Assembly (NCBI RefSeq): GCF_049860565.1
Contig: NZ_CP172056.1
Span: forward strand, 4,195,801-4,259,800
Reading direction: 5' to 3'
Length of the DNA stretch: 64,000 nt
From: Desulfitobacterium_A nosdiversum
GTDB taxonomy: Bacteria; Bacillota; Desulfitobacteriia; Desulfitobacteriales; Desulfitobacteriaceae
The first letter of the stretch is position 1. Each line of letters opens with the position of its first letter. The notes beneath the pieces are model-generated. The model had not been told where the DNA came from, did not search any database, and worked only from the letters and a program-made list of their open reading frames with translations. Positions 25,627-34,924 of this stretch are shown piece by piece. The position numbers and the translations under genes were made by a program.

Positions 25627-27324
25627 TTATCTTCCGATCATGATTAAATGTTCAACAATTGGGCCTAATGCAAGTGCTGGAAAAAAGGTCAGAGCACTTA
25701 CAATAATCACAATACCCGCAAGTAAACCGCCAAAAAGAATACCTGTCGTCTGAAACGTCCCCGGCCCTTCGGGAACAGCTTTTTTCTTAACCATACTGCC
25801 TGCAATAGCAAGGGCAGGAAGAATGATACCGAACCGTCCAATCAGGATAGCAATGCCGATTGCAATGTTATAGAAGGGTGTATTCGCATTTAAACCTGCA
25901 AAGGCACTGCCATTGTTTGCCGCTGCAGACGTAAAAGCATAAATGATCTCGCTTAAACCATGCGGACCAGGATTTAAAATGGACGATGTCCCTGCTTTAA
26001 TGACACTCGCAATTGCACTTCCAACTAGGATGGTAGTTGCCGGAGCAAGTATTACAATAGTCGCCATTTTCATTTCCCGGGATTCAATCTTTTTACCCAA
26101 ATATTCCGGTGTACGGCCAACCATTAGACCTACAATAAAGACCGTTAATATCACGAAAATTAACATACCGTAGAGCCCTGAACCGACTCCGCCGAAAACA
26201 ACCTCACCTAACATCATTTGTAACATGGGAATCATACCGCCAAGCGGCGTTAAACTATCATGCATTGCGTTAACTGCTCCGCAGGAAGCCGCTGTCGTTA
26301 TCGTGGCAAACAATGCCGAATTAGCGATACCAAAACGTACTTCTTTTCCTTCCATAGCTGATGAACCACTGATCCCTAATGCTGTGACATTGGGATTTCC
26401 AAAGATTTCGCTGGAATACGTAACCCCTACAAAAATGAGGAATAAGCCGAGCATGGTCGCAAAGATTACTCTTCCCTGTTTGAGATTACCGACCATTCTT
26501 CCAAAGGTAAAAGGTAATGCAGCCGGAATAAGCAAGATAAATAGCATTTGCAAAAAGTTAGTTAACGGTGTAGGGTTCTCGAAGGGATGAGCCGAGTTTG
26601 CGTTGAAGAAACCTCCGCCATTTGTTCCTATCATTTTAATGGCCTCTTGAGAAGCTACCGGCCCCATCGCAATTGTTTGTTTACCCCCATCTAATGTAGC
26701 GAGATGCAAATATGAACTAAGATTTTGTATTGCTCCTTGTTGTGTTAAAATAAGTGCCCCAATAATGGATAAGGGGAGCAATATCCATACTATAGAGCGA
26801 GTTAAATCAACCCAGAAGTTACCAATGGTTGAGGAAGTTTTTCGTGCCAAACCCCTGGTAAGTGCGATTACAACAGCTATACCTGTTGCTGCAGAAACAA
26901 AGTTTTGTACGGTTAGGCCTGCCATTTGTACAAGATAGCTCATCGTAGATTCGCCGGCATAGGCTTGCCAGTTTGTATTCGTAATAAAACTAGCGGCAGT
27001 ATTAAAGGCCAAATCAGGAGAAACAGCTCCAAAGCCCTGTGGATTTAAAGGCAAATACCCTTGTAATAATTGAAGTAAAAAAAGAAATATCATACCGCAT
27101 AGGTTAAAAATAAGGAGAGATCCGGCATAGTGTTTCCATCCCATCTCAGTCTGTTCATCTGTACCTGTTAAGCGATAAATTAGTTTTTCGATGGGTCGAA
27201 AAAGCGGGTCAACCCATGTTTTTTCGCCGCTAAATACTTTGGCCATATATCGACCTAAAGGAACAGCTAAGCCTGTCAGAATTAGAACATAAAGAAGTAT
27301 TTGCAAAATATCCATCGTTCTCAT
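25627..27324 (-). CDS. kdpA: K+-transporting ATPase subunit KdpA
   Basis: At 565 residues with about ten membrane helices this is the potassium-selective channel-like subunit. Selectivity-filter-like repeats are visible as TNTNWQAY, GTNGGGFFNANSAHPFENP, SCGAVNAMHDSLTPLGG and AAANNGSAFAGLNANTPF. ATG 27324 is preferred to 27339 because GGAGG lies eight bases before it. It follows kdpF by about 70 bp. Confidence 0.97.
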   Translation of the reverse strand: MRTMDILQILLYVLILTGLAVPLGRYMAKVFSGEKTWVDPLFRPIEKLIYRLTGTDEQTEMGWKHYAGSLLIFNLCGMIFLFLLQLLQGYLPLNPQGFGAVSPDLAFNTAASFITNTNWQAYAGESTMSYLVQMAGLTVQNFVSAATGIAVVIALTRGLARKTSSTIGNFWVDLTRSIVWILLPLSIIGALILTQQGAIQNLSSYLHLATLDGGKQTIAMGPVASQEAIKMIGTNGGGFFNANSAHPFENPTPLTNFLQMLFILLIPAALPFTFGRMVGNLKQGRVIFATMLGLFLIFVGVTYSSEIFGNPNVTALGISGSSAMEGKEVRFGIANSALFATITTAASCGAVNAMHDSLTPLGGMIPMLQMMLGEVVFGGVGSGLYGMLIFVILTVFIVGLMVGRTPEYLGKKIESREMKMATIVILAPATTILVGSAIASVIKAGTSSILNPGPHGLSEIIYAFTSAAANNGSAFAGLNANTPFYNIAIGIAILIGRFGIILPALAIAGSMVKKKAVPEGPGTFQTTGILFGGLLAGIVIIVSALTFFPALALGPIVEHLIMIGR

Positions 27325-27393
27325 CAGGTGATCCTCCATTTTAATAGAAATAGGTTATTCCAATTTACCCGTTTGATAAAATATAATAATTGC

Positions 27394-27480
27394 CTAAATG
27401 TTTTCGGCATTAATAAGAGCGTAACTTAAATAAACCAGAAGACCCATTGTAACAATTCCGCCTAAAATTAAGTCTATCAT
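27394..27480 (-). CDS. kdpF: KdpF, small stabilising subunit of the Kdp ATPase
   Basis: The 28-residue peptide is a single membrane helix (ILGGIVTMGLLVYLSYALI) ending in NAENI, close in length and pattern to KdpF of other bacteria, which binds lipid-side surfaces of KdpA and stabilises the complex. A TAAGGAGGAATAACG ribosome site precedes the ATG. It is first of the kdpFABCDE genes. Confidence 0.88.
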   Translation of the reverse strand: MIDLILGGIVTMGLLVYLSYALINAENI

Positions 27481-27600
27481 CGTTATTCCTCCTTAATAGT
27501 TTAATAATGCCCTAATTGCTAAAATCTATAAATTTTATCCCTTTTTGTGATCTATATAATAGTTCATTTTGTTATAAAAAAGGCGTAAATAATTGCTTCT

Positions 27601-27777
27601 TTATCGTAAAAAAAATGTAAAAATTTTAGGAGCAGTCCGCCGATGAATTTCTTCAAGAAACCTTATTAATTTGTCTATTAACATTTCCTTACCAGTGCTG
27701 AACCTTACTCGTTCGGAAACAGTAAGGAAAAGAAAAGACAAGAAAACCAAAATTAAAAATTCTTCAACATTGTTCAC
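27601..27777 (-). CDS. Candidate small membrane protein upstream of kdpF
   Basis: A 58-codon frame starts at GTG 27777, eight bases after AAAGGAG. The product has one hydrophobic helix (EFLILVFLSFLFLTV) followed by a basic amphipathic tail (KEMLIDKLIRFLEEIHRR). It lies 120 bp before kdpF, same strand, so it could be a first kdp-operon gene, perhaps a regulator or extra subunit. I know no such family. The ribosome site and helix are seen; the role is inference. Confidence 0.45.
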   Translation of the reverse strand: MNNVEEFLILVFLSFLFLTVSERVRFSTGKEMLIDKLIRFLEEIHRRTAPKIFTFFLR

Positions 27778-27870
27778 CGTTGAATCTCCTTTCAGCTTTA
27801 GTATTTATCCAAGCCGCTTAGAATATTTGTCCACATCCCCCTCCAGTGATAATCTCTTGAATTTAGCGTA

Positions 27871-27876
27871 ATTATA
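27871..27876 (-). promoter_or_regulatory. Candidate -10 box of the kdp operon
   Basis: On the minus strand a consensus TATAAT lies about 95 bp upstream of the small ORF. No good -35 box is found at normal spacing, which fits a promoter needing an activator such as KdpE. Between it and the GTG is a G-rich leader whose structure was not recognised. Confidence 0.4.
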
Positions 27877-28143
27877 GTCCTTTGATCCGTAAGAAATCGT
27901 TACCGAAGATAATCTTAAATTCATAAATATCAAGTAAATTTCTAGTAAAAGCTAAACCCTAATTTAAAAAAGAAAACCAAAGTGTTTTTTTCATAACCAT
28001 ACTTATCATCTCAAGATCGCTATCTTTAACTCAACAGAACAAATTGATATTAGCTTCGAGCCAGAATAGAACTGTAATGTAGGATTGGATTTCACCCTGC
28101 TAACTTACTACGTGGTATACATAAAAAAAGAGCCTGTAATATA

Positions 28144-28252
28144 ACTAAGGGGTTTCATTTTGGAGTTGAAAATTTAAAATCGCATATATAATCGCAAGTT
28201 TTTAGCAAGAAAATAGCCGCGATTTGAACGTTCAAATCACGGCTATTTTCAT
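28144..28252. repeat. Dispersed structured repeat, copy B (left arm missing)
   Basis: CTAAGGGGTTTCATTTTGGA matches the right arm and following bases of copy A, then AAATCGC and TTTTTAGCAAG segments, ending in the hairpin AAAATAGCCGCGATTTGAAC with its complement. The left arm AACCCCTTAATCC is absent. It occupies part of the otherwise gene-poor 27.9-28.6 kb stretch. Confidence 0.65.
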
Positions 28253-28329
28253 ATTATTAGGAACAGTCTATCTGTGATTTCTTACTTCATATAATAAAAA
28301 GATAGCGAAGTAATTTATCTTTATGTTTA

Positions 28330-28458
28330 TTATCCCTCTATAAACTTGACCGCATCTTCATGTCCATCGATGACAGCCTGTTCAGCGGCCTTAATTGCTT
28401 CTATCTGATAAGGTTTTAGGTTTAGCGCATCTTTATCATGGAGGAGCAGAGACAACAT
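28330..28458 (-). pseudogene. Short unrecognised ORF, probably a gene remnant
   Basis: A 42-codon frame (start ATG 28458, stop TAA 28330) encodes a helical, acidic C-terminus-like peptide (LKPYQIEAIKAAEQAVIDGH). There is no ribosome site and no family match. The rest of 27.9-28.6 kb shows only repeat copy B, so this is probably the tail of a lost gene. Confidence 0.3.
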
Positions 28459-28646
28459 TGGTAGAATGCTGTATCATTGTAATTGCAACATTTATAGGAC
28501 ATAAAGAAACAAAGTGAAATACCCCTGTTCAAAGATAAGATAGGCACTTAGCAGTTCGAAGATCTAAAAAAAGAATGAGGAGCTTAATCAATAAAACACT
28601 TGTTACAATTCGGCTTATTTTAATAAGATCATTGGAGGAGAAAAAC

Positions 28647-29390
28647 ATGGAGATTAAAAATGTCGGCAGTAGGGGAACTCTCTTTACTTTTCATGATTTA
28701 GGTATTCCCACCAATGTCTATGTGATCCATACTGAACAGCATGTCTACATAATAGATACCTATCTCGGACCAGATATTATGAAGCCAGTTAATCAATACA
28801 TTGAGGAACTGTATAGTGGTAAGCCGTTGATTATCGTAAACAGCCACAGTCATTGGGATCACGTGTGGGGCAATAGTTTATACACTTCCTCCCTTATCAT
28901 TTCTCATACGCGGTGCAAGGAAAATATGAGAAAAGATGGGTTAGAAGAACTGGAAAAGCATAAGGCTTATAAGCGAGGCCAGATTATTTTGACTTATCCT
29001 AACTTGACCTTTACTGACAAAATTTGTTTTGAAGAGGATAGCGTTTTGATGTACCATACCCCTGGTCACACTGAGGACGAGATATCCGTGTTGGATCTGC
29101 ATGATAAGGTTCTATTTGCTGGTGACAACCTAGAACGTCCTATCCCCTATCTCATGTCAAAGAATCTCAATCAATATATTAATACTTTGGAGGGTTACCT
29201 GAATCTAGATACCGAGATCATCATTGGTGGACATACTGGATGCGAAGATAAAAACTTGATTCGGCATAATTTGGATTATGTGAAAAAGGTTTTGCTTGGT
29301 GATACTACAGAATTCGAGTCAGGAGAATACGCAGAGTATCACAAAACCAACATGGCTTGGTTGAGTGGCTTTGTTGCAAAAAAAGATTAA
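28647..29390 (+). CDS. Metallo-beta-lactamase-fold hydrolase
   Basis: The 247-residue protein has the metal-binding motif SHSHWDH near residue 70, a third-His motif HTPGHTEDE, the bridging Asp in LFAGDNLE and the last His in IIGGHTG. It belongs to the large MBL-fold family that includes glyoxalase II, lactonases and sulfatase-like enzymes; the substrate cannot be given. ATG 28647 follows TTGGAGGAG; an upstream frame extension to 28575 lacks a site. It stands alone on the plus strand. Confidence 0.88.
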   Translation: MEIKNVGSRGTLFTFHDLGIPTNVYVIHTEQHVYIIDTYLGPDIMKPVNQYIEELYSGKPLIIVNSHSHWDHVWGNSLYTSSLIISHTRCKENMRKDGLEELEKHKAYKRGQIILTYPNLTFTDKICFEEDSVLMYHTPGHTEDEISVLDLHDKVLFAGDNLERPIPYLMSKNLNQYINTLEGYLNLDTEIIIGGHTGCEDKNLIRHNLDYVKKVLLGDTTEFESGEYAEYHKTNMAWLSGFVAKKD

Positions 29391-29605
29391 TTAATAGTCA
29401 ATCGTGTAACAATCCTTACTGTACATAATTCTACTAATGTTCATTATTAGTATTCAACTAGCAATATGTTTTTTTACCTTTATTTTATTTCTGGCGTCTA
29501 ATAATTCATGTTATGAAAAGAGCTGCCCATTTACCTTTTGTGTAGCTCTCAGATTCAATGTAAACGTAGTTTTATCATTTAACTATTTTAGTACCATCAT
29601 TTATC

Positions 29606-30007
29606 CTAAAACTCTATTTTCTTGGGTAGTTGACCTAAAAAATCTGAAATAGTTGCAGTACCATGTTCAATATAAAACACCTTAAAGATAGGATTGCCTG
29701 CCGACTTGTAGCCACTCTTTATAGATTCGTATGTATTTAGCACTTTTTCCTTTTTGTCGATGTCTTCACAGAATATTACTTCTCCACTTATTCTTACTGT
29801 CACCATATCCTTTGATGTAACTGTATACTCAATATATGGTAAAGAAATTAATTGTTTGTAGACATCCTTCTTACTGTTTGTACAGAAATAAAGTTTGCCC
29901 TCCTCCTCAAACATAAATCCAAAGGGCCTTACTTTAGGCTTTCCATTACTTACTGTTGCAAGGAAACCATATTGGCTTTCTTTTAAAAGTTTTAATACAT
30001 CTTCCAT
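29606..30007 (-). CDS. Pyridoxamine-5'-phosphate-oxidase-related flavin-binding protein
   Basis: The 133 residues match the PPOX/FMN-binding split-barrel family: LATVSNGKPKVRPFGFMFE, LYFCTNSKKDVYKQL and the C-terminal VFYIEHGTATISDF. Such proteins bind FMN or F420-like cofactors or act as heme/flavin-handling proteins. It is divergent from an HxlR regulator at 30139, the same arrangement as the paralogous pair at 57902/58443. The regulator probably controls it. Confidence 0.85.
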   Translation of the reverse strand: MEDVLKLLKESQYGFLATVSNGKPKVRPFGFMFEEEGKLYFCTNSKKDVYKQLISLPYIEYTVTSKDMVTVRISGEVIFCEDIDKKEKVLNTYESIKSGYKSAGNPIFKVFYIEHGTATISDFLGQLPKKIEF

Positions 30008-30138
30008 TTTATGTACCTCCTTGATTTTTTTATTTACTTACAGATAAAATAGTATAGTGATATGTTGCATATAACAAGTACGCACATTTATATTACATAG
30101 TCATATATAACATACTATTGGGAAAGGATAAGATTTAA

Positions 30139-30549
30139 TTGGATGATAAAACTGCTTTATGTCCTGTAACAGCAACTCAAAGAATACTGATGGGAAAATG
30201 GAAGTTATCAATTTTATGGATTCTCCATCGGAAAACAAGGCGATTTAACGAACTTCAAAAACTTATGCCCTCAATTTCACGTTGCGTACTCACCCAACAG
30301 TTAAGAGAACTTGAACATGATAAACTTATTAATAGGAAGGTCTATAGAGAAGTGCCTCCAAAGGTAGAGTATTCTTTAACAAAGATTGGTGTAAGTTTTA
30401 TTCCAATAATGACTCAAATTATGGAGTGGGGTGTAGGCTATATTAAAGAAACATCCAGTTGTAATGTGGATATATGTATAACTAATAAATTTCCATGTAG
30501 TAAATGCCATGAAATGCTTAAAACAGGTGAAATTAAATTAGATACTTAA
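30139..30549 (+). CDS. HxlR-family transcriptional regulator
   Basis: This 136-residue winged-helix protein has the HxlR layout: N-terminal CPVTATQRILMGKWKL (conserved Cys that senses oxidants or electrophiles in relatives), the recognition region SRCVLTQQLRELEHDKLI and the wing VPPKVEYSLT. An unusual C-terminal tail carries four more cysteines (CNVDIC, CSKC). It starts at TTG with a GGAAAGGATAAG site and diverges from the PPOX gene. The 131-bp gap has AT-rich dyads likely to be its operator. Confidence 0.9.
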   Translation: MDDKTALCPVTATQRILMGKWKLSILWILHRKTRRFNELQKLMPSISRCVLTQQLRELEHDKLINRKVYREVPPKVEYSLTKIGVSFIPIMTQIMEWGVGYIKETSSCNVDICITNKFPCSKCHEMLKTGEIKLDT

Positions 30550-30663
30550 AACTTCTGTTTTCAATAATCATACATTCCCCCTTAATTACCCTGTAGTGGT
30601 GCACAATATGCTACAAATTAAAAGCTCTATCAGCAAATCCTAGTAGCAATTTCTTTCCGAAGA

Positions 30664-30870
30664 AATAAATAATTCTACTGCTAAAATTCGCTAAAGCGAT
30701 GTTAAAAATCTGTGATTTTTAAGATAGGCCATCTATTTGCAGGGTTTCAGGCTTTAAGTTGATGCTAATTTCATGTTAATTTTCTGCTAAAACGGGTGCT
30801 AAAATCAAATTTCCACTTCAAAACTGAACCCCTTAATCCAAAGACTAAGGGGTTCCATTCTGAGGTGCAA
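30664..30870. repeat. Dispersed structured repeat, copy C (inverted orientation)
   Basis: The hairpin AACCCCTTAATCC/GACTAAGGGGTT (30825-30853) lies inside a longer stem, CACTTCAAAACTGAACCCC with GGGGTTCCATTCTGAGGTG. On the minus strand it continues into TTTTAGCA, TTTTAGCAGA and AACATG blocks shared with copy A, ending near a GATTTTTAACATCGC motif. It fills most of the 470-bp gap after the HxlR gene; no gene was seen there. Confidence 0.7.
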
Positions 30871-30912
30871 AAGTCAAAATCACAATCTGTATTAGGTTAA
30901 TAATGCCACTTA

Positions 30913-30957
30913 GAAAGACGGGACCATAACTGTTCAAAGTTTGGTCGCCGTCTTTTT
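30913..30957. terminator. Terminator hairpin between repeat C and the secreted protein gene
   Basis: AAAGACGGGACCA (30914-30926) pairs with TGGTCGCCGTCTTT, followed by a T-run on the plus strand. On the minus strand it is 65 bp beyond the stop of the 31023 gene and may end that transcript. Confidence 0.7.
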
Positions 30958-31022
30958 GTAGATTAGTCATCACGGGCCTTTTATGAATTCCTTAATTCGC
31001 ATAATATGCCCTCATTGATGGG

Positions 31023-32174
31023 TTAAGGTGAAGTTCCAGCACCTATCATTTTATAGGTGTTGCCTTTCTTTACAACTCTTACAAACCAAACCTTGCCTTC
31101 TACTAATCCGTTTCCTTTGCCTACTCCATTGCCAGCATGCCAGCTTGTTCTCTCACTTGTTCCCTGGACTGTGTAGTCTAGGGAAAACATGAATCCGTCC
31201 GCACTTTGGCTTATAACACGAATTTGGTTCAATTTAAACGACAGAAGCCTTTGGTCTTCAGGGATGCCATCTGCGGTATAATGTTTGAAGTAAGCTCCCA
31301 TCAATTCTTTTGCAATAGAGACTGGGTCAGTCAAGTCAGAGTTGATAGAAGGAGTAAACATTTCTGTTTGAGCTTGAGGTGGCGGATATTCCGATACCCC
31401 GTTTATCTTAAATTGACCATTATCGGCTATAACAGTTATATACGTCTCGTCACTAACCCAACCATCTTGGGAAGGCGGATGCATATTCCAATCTGAGTTT
31501 GATATAGCCGGAAGAACTGAGTACCTTATTTGAAATACAAGAGGCGAGAATTCTCCACTTATTAGGTGGACATCGTTTGGATCAATTTTGTAGTCTTTCA
31601 GTTGAAGGGAACCAGTTACTGTTTTGTCTTTGTACCTGTTTAAACGAAGGGATAAAAGATCAATACCCACCTGTACTAGCGTGACTGCTGTCATTCTAAT
31701 TTCAGCATCTGGTGGGATAGGTACTGAGTCAGTTTTTAAATTGATTTGTCCACCTTCCCAGTGGTTTGAATCTGTCTCAATAGCAAAATGGTAAATGTCT
31801 TGGGGAAGAATTACTTCTTCACCGTCAAGTGTTTTCTGTGTCTTCTCAACTACCCCATTCCACATCACGTTACCATTAAAACCAGCCTTGCCCACAAGAT
31901 ATTTTTCGTTACCGTTAACCACATAGATTCGATACTCGTTTTGATTTTGCCATCCTCCTAAGATAGTTGCTTCATCCCCTGAACCAATTAGCAAGGGCCT
32001 GATCGTAAAAGGTTCCTGCTTTACAGGGGTAGATGTTGGTAATGAATTAGTTGCCATCTTTGCTGAGTTTATTTCAGTAGAGGATTTTGATAGGCCATTT
32101 AACGAAAGCAAACCAATGCCGATCATCAGAACTAACGCTGGCAGTAAGATTACCAAGAGAGTCTTTAGTTTCAT
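31023..32174 (-). CDS. Secreted or membrane-anchored protein of unknown function
   Basis: I do not recognise the family. The 383-residue protein begins with a signal-anchor helix (LLVILLPALVLMIGIGLLSL), then a Ser/Thr-rich linker and a mostly beta-rich extracellular part. Tyr- and Trp-containing repeats (ILGGWQNQNEYRIYVV, VMWNGVV) resemble beta-propeller or jelly-roll strands, and a C-terminal domain (residues 275-380) looks like a small lipocalin/NTF2-like fold. ATG 32174 follows AAGGAGG. It stands alone between two repeat copies, so it may have arrived with or between them. Confidence 0.7.
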   Translation of the reverse strand: MKLKTLLVILLPALVLMIGIGLLSLNGLSKSSTEINSAKMATNSLPTSTPVKQEPFTIRPLLIGSGDEATILGGWQNQNEYRIYVVNGNEKYLVGKAGFNGNVMWNGVVEKTQKTLDGEEVILPQDIYHFAIETDSNHWEGGQINLKTDSVPIPPDAEIRMTAVTLVQVGIDLLSLRLNRYKDKTVTGSLQLKDYKIDPNDVHLISGEFSPLVFQIRYSVLPAISNSDWNMHPPSQDGWVSDETYITVIADNGQFKINGVSEYPPPQAQTEMFTPSINSDLTDPVSIAKELMGAYFKHYTADGIPEDQRLLSFKLNQIRVISQSADGFMFSLDYTVQGTSERTSWHAGNGVGKGNGLVEGKVWFVRVVKKGNTYKMIGAGTSP

Positions 32175-32654
32175 TTACAAGACCTCCTTATAAGTATCTC
32201 ATTACCTTATTGCCAAATTAAGAATGTCAAAAGTGATTTAGCACATTATCGTTATTCCTGCGGAGCATTGGTTCATACATTGTCACTTCATGATTCTCCG
32301 TCAAGAATCAACCGCAATTTGATTTTCGTCATTACCAATAACCTTACGCTTTATTCCATAAATATATCAGAAGTGCCTAATACTCATTATGAGATCGCAC
32401 TAAAGCCTTATCCTAATACCTAATAAAGTATATGATGTCCTTTATCGTAAATTACTTATCGGTAATTCCAAGACGTTGGGTAGGTATCTAATACTTTGCC
32501 CAAATTATACCAAGTACAACTAATAATCACAATGGTTTCCCCAACAAAATCACACTCAAATTCACATCAAATATATTTTTATTTAGTGTGAACAACCATG
32601 TGATTTTTTCACTATTAGCCCCCAAATTATTTGTGATTTGCTATGAGAATTAAA

Positions 32655-32700
32655 CTTTTGCACCCCTGAACGGAACCCGTTATCCAAAGACTGAAGGGTT
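32655..32700. repeat. Dispersed structured repeat, copy D (partial)
   Basis: GGAACCCGTTATCCAAAGAC and TGAAGGGTTC form a decayed version of the hairpin of copies A and C, flanked by TTTTGCACC, which copy C also has. The remainder of the 560-bp gap (32175-32738) is AT-rich with no gene or other signal I can support. Confidence 0.55.
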
Positions 32701-32738
32701 CTAAGGTTACTTAAAATTCAATTTCGCATCTTGTCTCT

Positions 32739-34304
32739 TTATTCGGGCCACAAAGACTTAAGTTTACCGATTTTTAAGGCGATAAAAAGATTTACTTGAT
32801 TTTCCAAAACCGTTAAATCACGTCCCAAAATCTCAGCTGCCTTTTTCAAACGATAGCGCAGAGTATTTGGATGCAAAAAAAGCTTGTCTCCTGCCGCATT
32901 GATATCCGTACTTGAAGTAAAATAAGCGAGCAGCGTTTCCTCCAGGGCAAGGTTATTTTCTTTATCAAATTTTAACATCGGGCCAAGAATTTCGTTTCGA
33001 TAGTCCTCTAATTCCTGTCTGTCTAATTTATACAGAAGACGCATCACCCCAAGATCCTGAAAGGCAATGATTCGATTTTCAAGATTGAATAATTGCCCTA
33101 ATTCCAAAGCTGAGCGAGCTTCCTGAAAGCTGCGGTGTATATAGCGAGCCGTCGGATAAAGATTTCCAAGACCAAACAACAGTTGCTGATCTCTTGGATA
33201 TTCTTCATTGAGCCGAAGAACCGGCTGGAGAAGAGTTTTGGCTTGCTCAACCCATAATGTTGAAGGGATAAAATCAGGAAGCTGAAAAAGAATAACGACT
33301 TGATTATTCCGTTCAAGGCATATGGATTTAGGCCATTGATTTCTTAAAACCGCCATCATATCCGTTAGGATATCATTGAATATCTCCTGTTGAGGAGAAT
33401 CAGGATCAAAGCCGGGAATCTCCCCTACAAGCACCAAGTGCGGTTTGGAAAAATCCCATCCCCATAGTTTTCCTCGCGAGATGATCACTTCCAGAGAGTC
33501 GAAATTATTATAAAGCAGGTCGAAAAGAAAATCGCGGTGATAATGGCGTTCATTTTCTTGAATGTGATACGTTTTCGTCAATTCAAGCAGAAATAAAGTT
33601 GCGGCTTTATGCAGAAATAACTGTTCAATACTCCCCAGAGATTCCTTAGAAGCGGCTAGGCCAAGATAACCTAAGATTCCCGGCTGTCCATGGAGCGGGT
33701 ACCATGTGAGCGGAACATCTTGAGGATCAACCCACTCCCCTTGAAAAAAGACCCTGTCTCTAAGGAATAAACCCTGCATCGTCCGTTTGGGAGAAATGAA
33801 GGCCAGTGCTTCTAATGGAAGCTGCCGCCCGCCTGCCCATTCTAAAATTTCAAGCTGGTTATTAATGATAAACAAATCAAACCCCAATATGGCTCGAAGA
33901 TCCTGAAGAACGGTAAAGCCTTTGCCATTTGCCAACTGCTCAGCCAATTCCTGTGTATATTTTTCAACGACTGAAAGAATTTTACCTTGCTCTCGTTCAA
34001 TCCAGCTTATTGCTTTTTCGCCGAATTCGTTCAATGGGATCTTTGTAGATTGGATAAAACGTAAAGGTCTTGCTTCAACATCAGAGAAGGTTATGCTGAT
34101 GCTGCTGTCTTCTTCATATTTTAAACTGAAATCACGTCCAAGCAATGGCAAGGTAATCACTTGGTCACTATTCAAGTCTAAAGTACGAATCGACCACTGT
34201 CCCATCCCTTTAAGCAAAGATATCGTCATATCATCCGCAGGAGATAAATGCTGAGATTCTAAAAAACGGTTTAACGTAATCGCATAGGGTAAATACTTCT
34301 CCAT
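32739..34304 (-). CDS. PucR/CdaR-type transcriptional regulator
   Basis: The 521-residue protein has an N-terminal GAF/PucR-like sensory part, a central GGDEF-like degenerate domain (about 275-400; FGLGNLYPTARYIHRSFQEA) and a C-terminal HTH_30 domain (AAGDKLFLHPNTLRYRLKKA). Such regulators control purine, sugar-acid or amino-acid catabolism in response to a ligand. ATG 34304 has GGTGAGG upstream; ATG 34325 has none. It is monocistronic on the minus strand. The ligand and targets are unknown. Confidence 0.88.
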   Translation of the reverse strand: MEKYLPYAITLNRFLESQHLSPADDMTISLLKGMGQWSIRTLDLNSDQVITLPLLGRDFSLKYEEDSSISITFSDVEARPLRFIQSTKIPLNEFGEKAISWIEREQGKILSVVEKYTQELAEQLANGKGFTVLQDLRAILGFDLFIINNQLEILEWAGGRQLPLEALAFISPKRTMQGLFLRDRVFFQGEWVDPQDVPLTWYPLHGQPGILGYLGLAASKESLGSIEQLFLHKAATLFLLELTKTYHIQENERHYHRDFLFDLLYNNFDSLEVIISRGKLWGWDFSKPHLVLVGEIPGFDPDSPQQEIFNDILTDMMAVLRNQWPKSICLERNNQVVILFQLPDFIPSTLWVEQAKTLLQPVLRLNEEYPRDQQLLFGLGNLYPTARYIHRSFQEARSALELGQLFNLENRIIAFQDLGVMRLLYKLDRQELEDYRNEILGPMLKFDKENNLALEETLLAYFTSSTDINAAGDKLFLHPNTLRYRLKKAAEILGRDLTVLENQVNLFIALKIGKLKSLWPE

Positions 34305-34392
34305 TTTAACCTCACCTAGCTGCATTTCATTTCCTTAATACCAGTATAAACGGAATACCTTTATCCATTCTTTTTAAGTATCATAACAATCA

Positions 34393-34800
34393 TCATCCAA
34401 GGGCAAGATGGATAAAAATCGAAATCAAAAGAAGGACAGATATGACTCGATGGGCCTTGAGCCATGTTTTCCCTTTCTTCTTGACCTTTGAACCATAGTA
34501 TCCCAGTCCAATCTCAGCAAGCATGATAACTACCGCAATGGTCCCCGTAATATTTATGCCGTGCAGGCTCATCTGAACAGCAGTATGCAGCAATAAAAAG
34601 ATAATTGCCATTAACCCAAAGTATCTGTGATTTTTTACGGTAAACTTCATGAGTTTGATAAACAGCTGATATATCGCTTCATTGTTAAGTAATTGATTTC
34701 GAAACTTGCGGTTGATGTATTTTACAACATAATTCAAGAGGGCCAATAAGAATAAGATATAAACAATGTCCCCCAAAAATCCTCCTATTTCCTTCAGCAT
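34393..34800 (-). CDS. Small four-helix membrane protein, likely heme-binding
   Basis: The 135-residue protein has four hydrophobic helices with histidines placed in pairs: NHRYFG, LLLHTAVQ, KAHRVI and FIHLAL. This pattern resembles cytochrome b561/ferric-reductase-like or DUF420-like heme b proteins. No partner gene is adjacent: the PucR regulator is 90 bp downstream on the same strand and a DUF2225 gene diverges upstream. Heme binding is inferred from the His pattern only. Confidence 0.65.
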   Translation of the reverse strand: MLKEIGGFLGDIVYILFLLALLNYVVKYINRKFRNQLLNNEAIYQLFIKLMKFTVKNHRYFGLMAIIFLLLHTAVQMSLHGINITGTIAVVIMLAEIGLGYYGSKVKKKGKTWLKAHRVISVLLLISIFIHLALG

Positions 34801-34924
34801 TTAAAATCACCTTTCTTGTTTATTGGTAAGAACAACAATTTAATAGATTACGTTAAAATATTCTAGTATAATGAATTTAGCATAACACGGTAGGATTAAG
34901 AAAAAGATCAAGGAAGGCTTCAAA

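Noticed and set aside
27777..27870. Possible c-di-AMP (ydaO-type) riboswitch before the kdp genes
   Set aside because: The leader is G-rich in places, but the conserved ydaO blocks such as AGCTAACCTC are absent; only gene context suggested it.
27671..27871. A 66-codon plus-strand frame upstream of kdp
   Set aside because: It lies antisense to the small membrane ORF, which has a real ribosome site, and shows no protein-like pattern.
29437..29652. A 71-codon plus-strand frame after the MBL-fold gene
   Set aside because: AT-driven, no ribosome site, and overlaps the opposite-strand PPOX gene.
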